Shown in pieces: positions 41,968-49,944 of a DNA stretch of 49,944 nucleotides. The stretch comes from Geminicoccus sp. (GTDB taxonomy: Bacteria; Pseudomonadota; Alphaproteobacteria; UBA7985), in NCBI GenBank assembly GCA_002708995.1, contig PAPT01000031.1, positions 71,902 through 121,845 on the forward strand, in the 5' to 3' direction. Both the position numbers and the translations under genes were made by a program. How positions within the stretch are numbered: position 1 is the stretch's first letter; each line of letters starts with the position of its first letter. Under the pieces are notes generated by a model. It ran no database searches. It was not told the origin of the DNA and was given only the letters and a program-made list of their open reading frames with translations.

Positions 41968-43017
41968 TCAATCGAACCGCCCCTGCAGCCGCCGCAGTTG
42001 AGCAGCGATGAAAAACCGACCGAGCATGGCCTTCAGCCAGCCAAGGGAGGCCTCATCAAAGGCCCAGTAGCCATCGAGCCAGATCTTCGTCTCCACAAGG
42101 CGGACGAGTTCGAACAGCGCCAGTTGAGGGGCGAGTGCGCCGGGCGTCGGTGCGATATGCGGTGACCGGGCGATATACGCCTCGAGAAAGTGCCGCATGA
42201 GGGGCTCCACCGCGCGGCCCGGTGAGGCTGAGGCTGAGGCTGAGGCGGAAGGTGGGTGCAACCAGCGCGCGCGGGCAAGCGCATGCGCCATGCCGATGAC
42301 GAAGATCGAGAGATCGCGCAACGGCGAAGGCGAGTCCGGCCTGTCGGAGAAATCAATCACGAAAAGGGTGCCGTTCTCGTTCAGGATCAGGTTTTTCGGT
42401 GAGAAGTCGCCGTGCAATGCGACCGGACCGAACGGCGCTTGCAAGGCCAGGCGTTCGAGGCCTGCGCGGTTGCGCGCAGAAAAGGTGGGCAGAGCATCAG
42501 CCACGTCCTGCACTAAACCGTCCAGCTCGGCCTGTCCGTCCAGCGAAGGCCCGTCGTGCGGCAGGCTATGGATGGCGCTCAGCGCCTCGGCCGACGTCTG
42601 AATGAGAGTTGCTCGCCGGCCGGGATCGCGCTCCTGACCCAGGAGGGTGTCCAACCGCGTGCCCGGCACGAAATCCATAAGCGCCGCATCAAATTCCCGG
42701 TCAATGTAGTGCGAGTAGGGCACGGAGAACGCGCCGCCTGTGTCGCCTGCCGCGATGGTGTTCATGCGAAAGGCGGCATCGCGGACCGCGCGCGCGGCGG
42801 GGTTCTTATTGATCTTCAGAAGGTATTCGCCGCGCGCATCAGTCAGCCTGAAGCCGACTGTGTTGCGGTTGTCGACGGTTTTGCGGGCTTGTGAGAAAGC
42901 CGCTCCCAACGCCTGTTCCGCGCGCGCCATGACCGTGCGCCCGATCCGCTCGCAATCGGCGGAAGAGCGACGCAGAGCAGCATCTGACAGCACCTGTTTC
43001 GCCTTGGCGATGATCAC
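41968..43017 (-). CDS. Aminoglycoside-phosphotransferase-fold kinase-like protein
   Basis: The 349-residue protein has the APH/choline-kinase catalytic elements: a Lys in EYLLKINKNP, Brenner-type HGDFSPKNLILN and metal-binding VIDFSD near residue 235. It starts by overlapping the thymidylate-kinase-like gene's stop (ATGA). A microsatellite (GAGGCT repeated, 42223-42250) encodes an SASASASA run near residue 260. In a polysaccharide locus such enzymes could phosphorylate a sugar or lipid intermediate. Antibiotic resistance is unlikely from context. No substrate is identifiable. Confidence 0.8.
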   Translation of the reverse strand: MIIAKAKQVLSDAALRRSSADCERIGRTVMARAEQALGAAFSQARKTVDNRNTVGFRLTDARGEYLLKINKNPAARAVRDAAFRMNTIAAGDTGGAFSVPYSHYIDREFDAALMDFVPGTRLDTLLGQERDPGRRATLIQTSAEALSAIHSLPHDGPSLDGQAELDGLVQDVADALPTFSARNRAGLERLALQAPFGPVALHGDFSPKNLILNENGTLFVIDFSDRPDSPSPLRDLSIFVIGMAHALARARWLHPPSASASASASPGRAVEPLMRHFLEAYIARSPHIAPTPGALAPQLALFELVRLVETKIWLDGYWAFDEASLGWLKAMLGRFFIAAQLRRLQGRFD

Positions 43018-43664
43018 CTGAGCCCGGTTTCTCCCAGCGTTTGCATGATCATTTGCAGCACCTCAACCGGAGCGTTGGTGGTGGTGTCGATGGCCAGACA
43101 TGGCAGGCCGAGGCGCCGGAGCTTGTCCATCGTCGCTGTGTGGATGCGGAGTTTTTCGCTGTATCTCTCGAACGGGGTGTCGATATCGACCTGTCGGTCG
43201 TAGGTCACGCGCTCATCGCCTTCGAGTGTTACAAGGAGGAGGGGCCGGGGCACCAGTTTTTCGATGATGGAAAAGTAGCGTTCTGAGATCGCGTAGCGCT
43301 GCCGCAGGCGTACGAAGTCGTCGTAGACATACCGGTCAAAGACTAGGAAATCCTGTCGCGATAACCGCGCCCGGTTGGCGGCGATAGCCTGCACCAGAAG
43401 GAATGCATAGGCCGTGAAGCGCTGCAAGGGCGAGGCTTTTCGAGGGTGGCGGCTTGCAGGATCGCCATCCTTTGTCGCCGGTGTTTTGGTCGGCTTGGTC
43501 GTCCGTGCCGGGCGCATCGCATTGAGCACACGGGCGAAAATGCTGTCGAACTGGTGCTGATATCTGGTGCTGAAGCCCGCATCGGCGAGGCTGCGCCGGA
43601 GGCTCTTGGCCGTGGACGTCTTGCCCGAACCGTCGATCCCGGTAATGGCAATAACCCGAGCCAC
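43014..43664 (-). CDS. Thymidylate-kinase-like P-loop kinase
   Basis: The 216-residue protein has Walker A ITGIDGSGKTSTAK at residues 7-20 and the DRYVYD-type LVFDRYVYDDFVRLRQ segment near residue 110. RHPRKASPLQRFTAYAFLL and LLLVTLEGDERV follow. The fold matches dTMP kinase, but the family's usual TEPGG motif after the P-loop is missing (STRYQHQFDSIF instead). It is thus a diverged kinase, like others seen in bacterial glycan loci. It overlaps the genes on both sides by 1 to 4 bases, so the polymerase-like gene, this kinase and the APH-fold kinase are translationally coupled. Confidence 0.8.
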   Translation of the reverse strand: MARVIAITGIDGSGKTSTAKSLRRSLADAGFSTRYQHQFDSIFARVLNAMRPARTTKPTKTPATKDGDPASRHPRKASPLQRFTAYAFLLVQAIAANRARLSRQDFLVFDRYVYDDFVRLRQRYAISERYFSIIEKLVPRPLLLVTLEGDERVTYDRQVDIDTPFERYSEKLRIHTATMDKLRRLGLPCLAIDTTTNAPVEVLQMIMQTLGETGLR

Positions 43665-44902
43665 TAAGTCGGCGCCTGCTTCTTTGCTGAAGGCTGCCGC
43701 CGGTCGATGCGCAGAGAAAAGGCCACCAGAACCAGAATCCAGATGAATTTCGCACGATGGCGCAAGGCAATCCCGTCATTGACGGTGTTCAGCCCGAAAA
43801 TCAGGCTCATGAACAGGTAGCTCGCATACAAAAAGACCCTTCGGTCATCGCCCCGGCGTCCTCTCAGGCCACGAATAGCAAGCAGGTTCAGTCCGATCTG
43901 GAAGGCGAGGTCGAAGAGTTTGACCAGCGTGGTCCCGCTTGCCGAGCGGAGTTCCCAGGGAAACGGCGAAAGGATCAGGCGCGCCGTCATGTAGACCCCG
44001 GTAATCGCCGCGTCGATGACGGTGATGCCGGTGAGCGCGCTGGGGTAGGTGTAGGCGCCACTGCCTCGCGACTTCGCCTCCTGAGCACTCTCCAACGCTG
44101 AATAGCTCAGCGCGCCGGTGTCGGGGTCGAGCAGTTTGGCCATGCGTGGCAGCTCGAGGATGACGGCGGAGTTGAGCGCGACACTCACAATGATGAGCAG
44201 CAACCCAAGGCCAGCGAGGTTTCTCACTCGCAGCAATGCCTTCAACGAAACTGACAGATTGAAACCGTAGGCCACCAGCACGAGGACAAGCGGGGCGAGG
44301 CCGACATGCAGGTAGATCGCCGCCGCGATCGTCAGCAGCAGTATCGGGTTTGCAATGACGATCGGCCGCCGCGGCCGTGAAACCAGAACCCGAAAGAACA
44401 GCGTAATGAGCGCATAGATCGCTGCCTCCCGCATCGGTACGGCGGAATACAGCGTGATGATCGGGTTGAGCGCCAGGACGATCGCGATCAGGTAAATATA
44501 CTTTTTCGCGACTTTCAGGGTCCGTGCTGCCACGTACACGTTGAAGGCGGCGAAAGTCGTCAAGGCCGTGTTGAACATCGGCACCAGCGCGATGTTGTGG
44601 CCATCCACGTAGAACAGCACCGCGAGAATGTTGGCATAGGCGTAGCGGTCTGTGAATGCGAGGAATTCCACGCCTGAGATGGACCAGGTTTGAGCCAGTT
44701 CAATGCCAACAACCTCGAACGTAACGGCATCGACATCGGCACCCGGGAGCGGTCCGGCAACCTTGTTGAGCAAGCCGATCATGAGTTTCGCTGCGACGCT
44801 GGCGAGCGTGACGTAGAAAATGCGCTCACCGAAGCCTTTGCCGATCAGCTGCAAGATCACAAGGATCGCCAGCAGCGAAAGTATGAAGAAGAACGGGATC
44901 AT
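43664..44902 (-). CDS. Polytopic membrane protein, probable polysaccharide polymerase (Wzy-like)
   Basis: The 412-residue protein has about 10 hydrophobic helices. It has a large periplasmic loop containing GIELAQTWSISGVEFLAFTDRYAYAN and a C-terminal loop before NTVNDGIALRHRAKFIW. This arrangement suits Wzy/EpsG-like polymerases or GT-C glycosyltransferases, which share little sequence. Assignment rests on its position between pyruvyltransferase-like, flippase and GT4 genes. Its last base overlaps the start of the kinase gene. Confidence 0.65.
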   Translation of the reverse strand: MIPFFFILSLLAILVILQLIGKGFGERIFYVTLASVAAKLMIGLLNKVAGPLPGADVDAVTFEVVGIELAQTWSISGVEFLAFTDRYAYANILAVLFYVDGHNIALVPMFNTALTTFAAFNVYVAARTLKVAKKYIYLIAIVLALNPIITLYSAVPMREAAIYALITLFFRVLVSRPRRPIVIANPILLLTIAAAIYLHVGLAPLVLVLVAYGFNLSVSLKALLRVRNLAGLGLLLIIVSVALNSAVILELPRMAKLLDPDTGALSYSALESAQEAKSRGSGAYTYPSALTGITVIDAAITGVYMTARLILSPFPWELRSASGTTLVKLFDLAFQIGLNLLAIRGLRGRRGDDRRVFLYASYLFMSLIFGLNTVNDGIALRHRAKFIWILVLVAFSLRIDRRQPSAKKQAPT

Positions 44903-44985
44903 GCGTGTCCTGCCGGGATCCGCCCGCTATCGCCCGCCGGTTTCAGTTTGCAGCTGGCCTGAACCATCAGTTCTCTGCACTGGTG

Positions 44986-45921
44986 CTAGCGCCCAAGCAT
45001 TTTTCGGCCGATCCGCATGAGGGGGTACCAGGCCAGGGACAGGAAGGCGCGCACCAGCCCGAGCGGACCGGACTTCAGTCCATAACACACGTGTGACTTC
45101 AGAATCACGCTGATAGATATCTCGAGGGGCTTGTGCGGGAAAGGCCCGTCCGCACGTTCAGCAAAATAGCGCGAGGCTATTTCGATGATGGCGCTCACGC
45201 AGGGCGTCAGGCCGAGGCAGCGCGCGATTTCGTCCATCCGTGCACGATCGAAACTGGGCTTTGCCAGCGTGTTCCCGATATGGATGATTTCGCCGATGGT
45301 GAGTCGATAGTTTTCAATCGTCACGTGCGCGGCCTGGATCACCATGTCGAACTCGTCCGTGGGCACAAGGATATTGAGATCATCCGGCGAGCGGACCGTG
45401 TCGCGATAGTCCTCGGGTAGTCGCCGCCAAAGCAGGCCCGGGTCGATCCCGCTCAACCGGAACGGCGCAGCATACCGCCAGCGCACCCCGGCATAGAAAT
45501 GCGCGGCGGCAAGATCGCCGGCGATGGCCTTGTATTTCAGCTTGTAAGGCTCGACGAAGGTCTGCTCGAGCAGCTCATCAAGTCTTGGCTTGCGCCAGCT
45601 GCATTCACAGACTGCGTCGCTCAGCAGGCGCCATTGTTTTTTCTCGACGATGATATCGATATTGCTATCGACGTAGGGGTAGCAGCGGATCGATTTGATG
45701 GTCTTGAGGGGCACGTTCTTGGCCGCAAAGATCGCATTCAGACGGGACACCGCTGTCCAGTATTCTTCCTGCTCCTGGTCGAATTCCGGGAGGAAACACT
45801 GCAGGTTCTGTCGGATTACCGCCTGCTTGGGCCAGGTCTTGGTTTCCTGACGGAGCGTTTCGAGCTGACTGCTGACGCAGGAACCTCGCTCGCCCTTGGT
45901 GTCTGTGCGCGGGGAAGTCAT
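44986..45921 (-). CDS. Nucleotidyltransferase-like protein
   Basis: The 311-residue soluble protein begins directly after the upstream stop codon (TGA-ATG). IRCYPYVDSNIDIIVEKKQW carries a D-x-N-I-D-I pattern resembling the metal-binding D-x-D of minimal nucleotidyltransferases (PF14907-type). A second region, SPDDLNILVPTDEFDMVI, repeats the pattern. A GS motif ahead of the acidic pair is not clear, so catalytic competence is uncertain. Homologues in polysaccharide loci are common but uncharacterised. The C-terminal tail is basic and aromatic (LAWYPLMRIGRKMLGR), suggesting membrane association. Confidence 0.6.
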   Translation of the reverse strand: MTSPRTDTKGERGSCVSSQLETLRQETKTWPKQAVIRQNLQCFLPEFDQEQEEYWTAVSRLNAIFAAKNVPLKTIKSIRCYPYVDSNIDIIVEKKQWRLLSDAVCECSWRKPRLDELLEQTFVEPYKLKYKAIAGDLAAAHFYAGVRWRYAAPFRLSGIDPGLLWRRLPEDYRDTVRSPDDLNILVPTDEFDMVIQAAHVTIENYRLTIGEIIHIGNTLAKPSFDRARMDEIARCLGLTPCVSAIIEIASRYFAERADGPFPHKPLEISISVILKSHVCYGLKSGPLGLVRAFLSLAWYPLMRIGRKMLGR

Positions 45922-47301
45922 TCAGTGGCCAGTGGTATGGGGCTTGGGGGCATGGGGCATGGGTGGGGGCGCTGCATCGCCGAGGAGCTTGAGCAGAACC
46001 TCTGGGTTGTTCCGGGCCCGCCCCTGAAAGAATGTTTGCGTCGCGCGCACCTTCTCGCGGTTTTTCGCCAGCTCGGCCCTCATGGCTTCAAGTTTTTCAA
46101 TGATCTTTGCACTCGAGTTGCTGACGTGGTCGATCGCGAGGTCGGGCAGGGATAATCTCCAGTCATCGAGGCCTGCTTCAGCAAGCATGGAATCCGATTT
46201 TGGGAGGTATGAGAGCGCGACGAACGGCAGGTTCGCATCGATGGCGAAGATCATCGAGTGCATGCGCGAACACAGCCCAAAGTCGCATCTGGCCATGCGT
46301 TTGATGATGTTTATCGGGTTGGTCGGGGCGAATATTTCGATCCTGTCCCGGATTTCCGGCGCGCAAAGGTCGCTCACCCGCCTAGCGAGGATCCGATCGC
46401 TGTGCGCACCGGACTCGAGGTGTGGGATCAGGAGAACCTCGTAGCCCCAGACCACAAGGGCTTCGATGACCTTCGCGATGATAGCGCAATAGGTGGCTTC
46501 TGCGTCTTGGCCCGGCAGACCGGAATAGCGCGGGGCAACCAGCGTGATGCAGACCTCGCCGCGGCGCGCGCGTCGCGCCCTAGTCCCAGTCCCCGCCTCA
46601 ACCGAAGCCGAAGCTGTGCCGTCTTCCAGCGCCGATGACAGTTCGAAAGCTGAATCTGCCGTCAGCAGCACCTTGTCCGCTTGGACTCCCAGCACGGCCT
46701 GCACGTAGTCGACGGAATAGGCATCACGGGCAAGAATCTGTGTCACCCGGCGCAGGACGAAACCTGCAATTGCCCGGCCGACCCGGTTTTCGAATGGCCC
46801 GATGCTCTGGGCGTAGATCACCGTCTTCTTGCGCAGGAGCACCGAGATCCAGATCGTTACCAAGTGGGTCGGGATGTTGTAGGTCGTGCCACGGTCAAGC
46901 AGAAAGCCGCCGCCTTTGCTGAGCACGAGGTCGGCGTTGAGCACGGCGGTGCCGAATTTGGTCGTCCGGGCCAGCGGTGCCCGCAGTTGGTAGGGCAGCA
47001 CGGTCAGCGCAATGCCGTAGAACAGGAGCTTGACCGCGAACAGCAGAACCTGTGCCTTGCGCCTGCGGCCAGCCGGGACCTGGTAGAGATCCGGAATTTC
47101 TTCCGGGTAGCTGTCCTCGAAGCCCTCCCTTGTGCGCGCAACGAAATCCTGGTCGGTGCGGGTTCGGGAGAGGAACGGTGAGGTAACTGCGATCTGCGCA
47201 CCAGGAAAGCTGTCATGGATAGTTCGGAATATTGACAAAGCGATGCCGTGATCTCCCGCATTGTAGTAGTTCACGCCGTGGAGAATTAGGATATTTGTCA
47301 T
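45922..47301 (-). CDS. Polysaccharide pyruvyl transferase family protein
   Basis: From ATG 47301 the protein has 459 residues. ILILHGVNYYNAGDHGIALSIF and the later KTVIYAQSIGPFENRVGRAIAGF are the hallmark segments of the PS_pyruv_trans family (CsaB/WcaK type). CDFGLCSRMHSMIFAIDANLPFVALSY supplies the conserved active-site His region. The family transfers pyruvate ketals from PEP to sugars in surface polysaccharides. An Ala/Ser/Thr-rich linker near residue 240 (SASVEAGTGTRARRA) is low complexity. It is the first gene of the minus-strand locus after the 540-base gap downstream of galU. Confidence 0.9.
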   Translation of the reverse strand: MTNILILHGVNYYNAGDHGIALSIFRTIHDSFPGAQIAVTSPFLSRTRTDQDFVARTREGFEDSYPEEIPDLYQVPAGRRRKAQVLLFAVKLLFYGIALTVLPYQLRAPLARTTKFGTAVLNADLVLSKGGGFLLDRGTTYNIPTHLVTIWISVLLRKKTVIYAQSIGPFENRVGRAIAGFVLRRVTQILARDAYSVDYVQAVLGVQADKVLLTADSAFELSSALEDGTASASVEAGTGTRARRARRGEVCITLVAPRYSGLPGQDAEATYCAIIAKVIEALVVWGYEVLLIPHLESGAHSDRILARRVSDLCAPEIRDRIEIFAPTNPINIIKRMARCDFGLCSRMHSMIFAIDANLPFVALSYLPKSDSMLAEAGLDDWRLSLPDLAIDHVSNSSAKIIEKLEAMRAELAKNREKVRATQTFFQGRARNNPEVLLKLLGDAAPPPMPHAPKPHTTGH

Positions 47302-47843
47302 TCCATTCGATGCCATCAGTGAGGTGGGCACACAGCGCCGGAGGCTCTAGCTGCGGGCGTATTCCCTTGTTTTTCCTGATAAATGCCGGCTTGGCGGATT
47401 GCCCCCAGATGGGGCAGGCAGCCGAGTTGCGCGCTGTCCCGCGGCGCCCTTGCTCTGGTTCCGGGTTCGCCCGTGACCCTGCGACAGCCACGGCACAGGT
47501 GCGCCGCTACGCCCTCCCGATTTGGCCGCAGACCTGAATGCGTCCAACGCATCGCACAGCTTGACGTGGTTTCCTGCGAGCCCGAGTTGGCGCGAGACGG
47601 GGTTTCCCGTTTGGCTTCAAGGCTGGCTTTCAGGCTGGGCGCCTGGGACGCCGTTCAACGGGAAAATACATCCGCACAGGTTTATCAAACATCAAACAGC
47701 CACCGCGTTCCCTAGACTGAGACGTACAACACTGCCGGTCTGGCCCGATCCTGCCCGAAAGATCTCGGGCGCGAGAGTAGAAGCGCTCTGAGACACACAG
47801 TGAGCGGCGTTGAGGAGGCTCATCTGAGCCAGGAATGCTGTCA
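47302..47843. promoter_or_regulatory. 542-bp gap before the polysaccharide operon
   Basis: No gene is convincing here. A perfect 6-bp hairpin, GCCCGA/TCGGGC (47753-47758, 47765-47770), lacks a T run, and GGCTC/GAGCC (near 47823) follows galU. Either may end galU transcription. The promoter of the polysaccharide operon should lie in 47302-47700. A direct TTTGATGTTTGAT-type stretch on the minus strand (about 47675-47700) could be part of it. Nothing else is distinctive. Confidence 0.4.
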
Positions 47844-48740
47844 TTACAGCGCGGTGGAAAAGTTATCCCGTTTCCGGTGCTGCTCATCCTTTGGCTGGGG
47901 CCGCTTGAGCCAGCCATTCAACCAACGCTTCTGCGTGATTGCGTCGCTCAGCGCTGCCGCATAGCCTTGCTTCGAACCACAATCGAACCACGGTTCTTCA
48001 ATAATCACAGACCCCAACCCTTCCGTCCGCGCCAGTAGGTTCAGGGCATCAGACAGCTGCACCTCACCGCCCTGGCCCGGTCCCAGCGAAGCGAGGATTC
48101 CGAGGATCTCGGGGCTTAGGACGCAGCGCCCGAGGCCGGCCAACGTCGAGGGTGCTTCTTCGAGAGCTGGTTTGTTGGTCAACCCGGCCACGGCCGAAGG
48201 TGTATTGCCGGGGATCACCACGCTGAAGTCAGAAATCTCAGGTCCGGTTATTTCCTGTACCGCGATCTGCGACTGGCCAGTCGCCCGATAACGCTCGATC
48301 AGTGCTGTCGTTGTCTGACCCTCGGGCAGATAATCGTCGGGCAGCAGCACGGCGAAGGGTTCATTGCCGATGATCCTCTGTGCCTGCAGCACCGCGTAGC
48401 CCAGGCCCTCAGGTGCATGCTGACGCACGAAGAAGCACTTTACGTTTTTGGGCAGGGGCTGTCGGGTGGCCTCTAAGGCTTCATGCTGGCCCTTTGCAGC
48501 CAGCGCGAATTCAAGTTCGACGTTGCGATCGAAGTGATCCGCGATGGCGCGCTCTTGCCGGCCAGTGATGAAGATGAGCGTGTCAATCCCGGATGCTATG
48601 GCCTCTCGGACCGCGAAGTCGATCAGCGGCCGGTCGATGATGGGCAGCATTGCCTTCGGAATTGCCTTGGTCGCAGGCAGGAACCGGGTGCCAAGCCCGG
48701 CAACGGGAAAGACCGCTTTACGGATCGGATTGGGTTCCAC
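47844..48740 (-). CDS. galU: UTP-glucose-1-phosphate uridylyltransferase
   Basis: The 298-residue protein has a GT-A fold nucleotidyltransferase. VFPVAGLGTRFLPATKAIPKAMLPI, IFITGRQERAIADHFD, EGLGYAVLQAQ and FAVLLPDDYL are GalU landmarks. VQEITGPEISDFSVVIPG, GRCVLSPEILGIL and WFDCGSKQGYAAALSDAI complete it. It provides UDP-glucose for polysaccharides and envelope glycans. The start codon is GTG 48740. A 276-base gap separates it from the repeat protein gene upstream, with no other feature in it. Confidence 0.95.
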   Translation of the reverse strand: MEPNPIRKAVFPVAGLGTRFLPATKAIPKAMLPIIDRPLIDFAVREAIASGIDTLIFITGRQERAIADHFDRNVELEFALAAKGQHEALEATRQPLPKNVKCFFVRQHAPEGLGYAVLQAQRIIGNEPFAVLLPDDYLPEGQTTTALIERYRATGQSQIAVQEITGPEISDFSVVIPGNTPSAVAGLTNKPALEEAPSTLAGLGRCVLSPEILGILASLGPGQGGEVQLSDALNLLARTEGLGSVIIEEPWFDCGSKQGYAAALSDAITQKRWLNGWLKRPQPKDEQHRKRDNFSTAL

Positions 48741-49016
48741 TGTCTGCTCTTGGGTTGTCAGGCCGCGCGAATTGGCTGCTTGGCGCCTTTGAGGCTGGGT
48801 ATCCCATTGTTTGAACCCCCATCCTCGATCATGTTTTGCTGAAGACGATGATTGAGCCTCAGCGCGGTGTCGGCCTGTCTGCGGCGCTCATCGTGCAGAA
48901 ACGTTTCCGCAGGTGTGGGGGTCAGACGACGGGTAAACCCCCGTCGTGGTCATCAGAGAGATGCCAGCTCAAAGAGCTTCGTAAATATCAGCTTGGGACC
49001 TGGCGCCGCGTCACGA

Positions 49017-49944
49017 TTATGCAGGGTCAATGTGTTCCTGATACTGGCCTGATCCGCTGACCTTCCATGCGATTGGTGCCAGACCCTCTGGCGAACGATC
49101 ATTCCAAGTGAGCTCAAAGCCACCAGCATCACCTCCTTCGACATTGACGGCCTGCCACGAAGCGAAGGTGTTGGGGCCGACGGCAGCGCCACTAATGTCG
49201 GTGAGCCCAATCAAGACATCGTCGCCGTCCTTTATGTAGTACTGCGTCAGGTTGTGCAGGAGTTTGGCATCACCGGTGTTTTCGATGGTGGTGAACCCAT
49301 CCCCATCCAGATCAGTTTCAAATATGATTTCATGGTCTGCCAGTTTGCGCCGAATAGCTGACTGCTTATTGCCTTCGTCGTCGATCTTCTGAACCTGCGT
49401 TCGGCCATTTTCGTGGGTCCAGAACAGCTCAAAGCCACCACTGGCGCTTTCTTCAACCTCGGTGATGCTCCAGCCGCCGCTCCTGTTCGCGTTGCCGAAG
49501 CTGGTGACAATGCTGTCCGTGCTCTGATCAACGATGTGATAGAGCCCCGAGGCCTTGGCGAGGCTGTAGTCGCCGTTGGTTTCTATCGATGACAGGTCGA
49601 AACCAACCAATCCATCCCCATCCAGATCAGCCTCGAACACGATTTCATGTTCTGCCATTTTGCGCCGAATGGTTGACTGCTTGTTGCCTTCGTCGTCGAT
49701 CTTCTGAACCTGGGTTTTGCCATTTTCGTGGGTCCAGAACAGCTCAAAGCCATCACCGGCGCTTTCTTCAACCTCTGTGATGCTCCAGCCACCGCCTCGG
49801 GTCGTGTTGCCAAAACTGGTGACAATGCTGCCCGTGCTCTGATCAACTATGTGATAGAGCCCCGAGGCCGTGGCGAGGCTGTAGTCGCCGTTGGTTTCTA
49901 CCGATGAGAGATCGAAACCAACCAATCCATCCCCATCCAGATCA
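49017..49944 (-). CDS. Tryptophan-rich repeat protein, C-terminal part (5' end outside window)
   Basis: The frame is open to the window edge and ends at TGA 49017. The visible 309 residues comprise three units of 105 residues. Each unit starts with DLDGDG, a Ca2+-loop-like motif, and contains YHIVDQSTGSIVTSFGN, GGWSITEVEE and FELFWTHENGKTQVQKIDD. The last unit is diverged and ends IAWKVSGSGQYQEHID. The pattern of evenly spaced Trp with Gly-Phe-Glu-Leu-x-Trp fits the tryptophan-rich (W_rich_C, PF07483-type) domain of large secreted or surface proteins, often type I secreted. No signal or secretion gene is visible in this window. The first two units are nearly identical. Confidence 0.8.
   Translation of the reverse strand, partial: DLDGDGLVGFDLSSVETNGDYSLATASGLYHIVDQSTGSIVTSFGNTTRGGGWSITEVEESAGDGFELFWTHENGKTQVQKIDDEGNKQSTIRRKMAEHEIVFEADLDGDGLVGFDLSSIETNGDYSLAKASGLYHIVDQSTDSIVTSFGNANRSGGWSITEVEESASGGFELFWTHENGRTQVQKIDDEGNKQSAIRRKLADHEIIFETDLDGDGFTTIENTGDAKLLHNLTQYYIKDGDDVLIGLTDISGAAVGPNTFASWQAVNVEGGDAGGFELTWNDRSPEGLAPIAWKVSGSGQYQEHIDPA
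49296..49944 (-). repeat. 315-bp in-frame tandem repeat
   Basis: The sequence recurs at a period of exactly 315 bases (for example CATCCCCATCCAGATCA at 49298, 49613 and 49928), which is 105 codons. Two adjacent units, 49611-49925 and 49296-49610, are nearly identical. The next (49017-49295) is diverged. The array continues past the window edge. High unit identity suggests recent duplication or ongoing recombination, and short-read assemblies may collapse it. Confidence 0.9.

Noticed and set aside
41968-43017. Antibiotic-resistance aminoglycoside phosphotransferase
   Set aside because: The fold is shared, but the polysaccharide context, coupling to a second kinase and absence of mobile elements argue against resistance.

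Overview
The window is about 50 kb of GC-rich DNA with densely packed genes and strong G/C preference at third codon positions. The gene set points to a Gram-negative alphaproteobacterium of the broad Rhodobacterales/Rhodospirillales type. It includes the AapJQMP amino-acid ABC transporter, the 'virulence factor'-MetF-like-methyltransferase trio, a PyrB gene paired with a degenerate dihydroorotase, iron-sulphur photolyase/cryptochrome, malonyl-CoA decarboxylase and a CFA-synthase/DUF1365/flavin amine oxidase block. I cannot name a genus from the sequence alone. No phage, IS element, integrase or CRISPR array is visible.

Layout. 1-1,631: tail of an alpha/beta hydrolase, malonyl-CoA decarboxylase and tRNA-Pro(GGG). 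1,802-3,117: two convergent secreted proteins, one ending in an I78 peptidase-inhibitor-like domain. 3,403-5,422: dihydrolipoyl dehydrogenase overlapping a NadR-like kinase. 5,564-8,021: a one-carbon operon ('virulence factor' protein, MetF-like reductase, methyl-THF:corrinoid methyltransferase). 8,439-11,529: Tat-exported DUF6134 protein, iron-sulphur photolyase/cryptochrome and SDR. 11,939-14,195: pyrB with a catalytically degenerate pyrC. 14,380-21,665: CFA-type methyltransferase, DUF1365, flavin oxidoreductase, class I photolyase, PdeM-like phosphoesterase and M20 amidohydrolase. The two light-repair blocks flanking pyrBC' resemble the singlet-oxygen (RpoE-ChrR) gene sets of Rhodobacter.

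21,894-23,307: two tandem paralogous secreted proteins and a beta-barrel-like gene remnant. 23,448-26,864: a minus-strand run metC-hisI-hemH-membrane protein (-small ORF). 27,458-33,609: aapJ (strongly biased codon use), a terminator-like hairpin, then aapQ, aapM and aapP. Both permeases are far longer than usual, and AapM carries two back-to-back EF-hand-type calcium loops. 33,918-37,040: HI0933-family flavoprotein and aldehyde dehydrogenase. 37,118-48,740: a minus-strand surface-polysaccharide locus (manC, VanZ-like protein, flippase, GT4 glycosyltransferase, two repurposed-looking kinases, polymerase-like membrane protein, nucleotidyltransferase-like protein, pyruvyltransferase-like protein, galU). 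49,017-end: the 3' part of a large protein built from 105-residue tryptophan-rich repeats.

The most unexpected non-coding feature is a dispersed intergenic repeat of about 208 bp. It is present almost intact at 8,064-8,272 and, inverted, at 33,628-33,835. Diverged relatives at 11,563-11,940 keep the hairpin positions but with different hairpin sequences.
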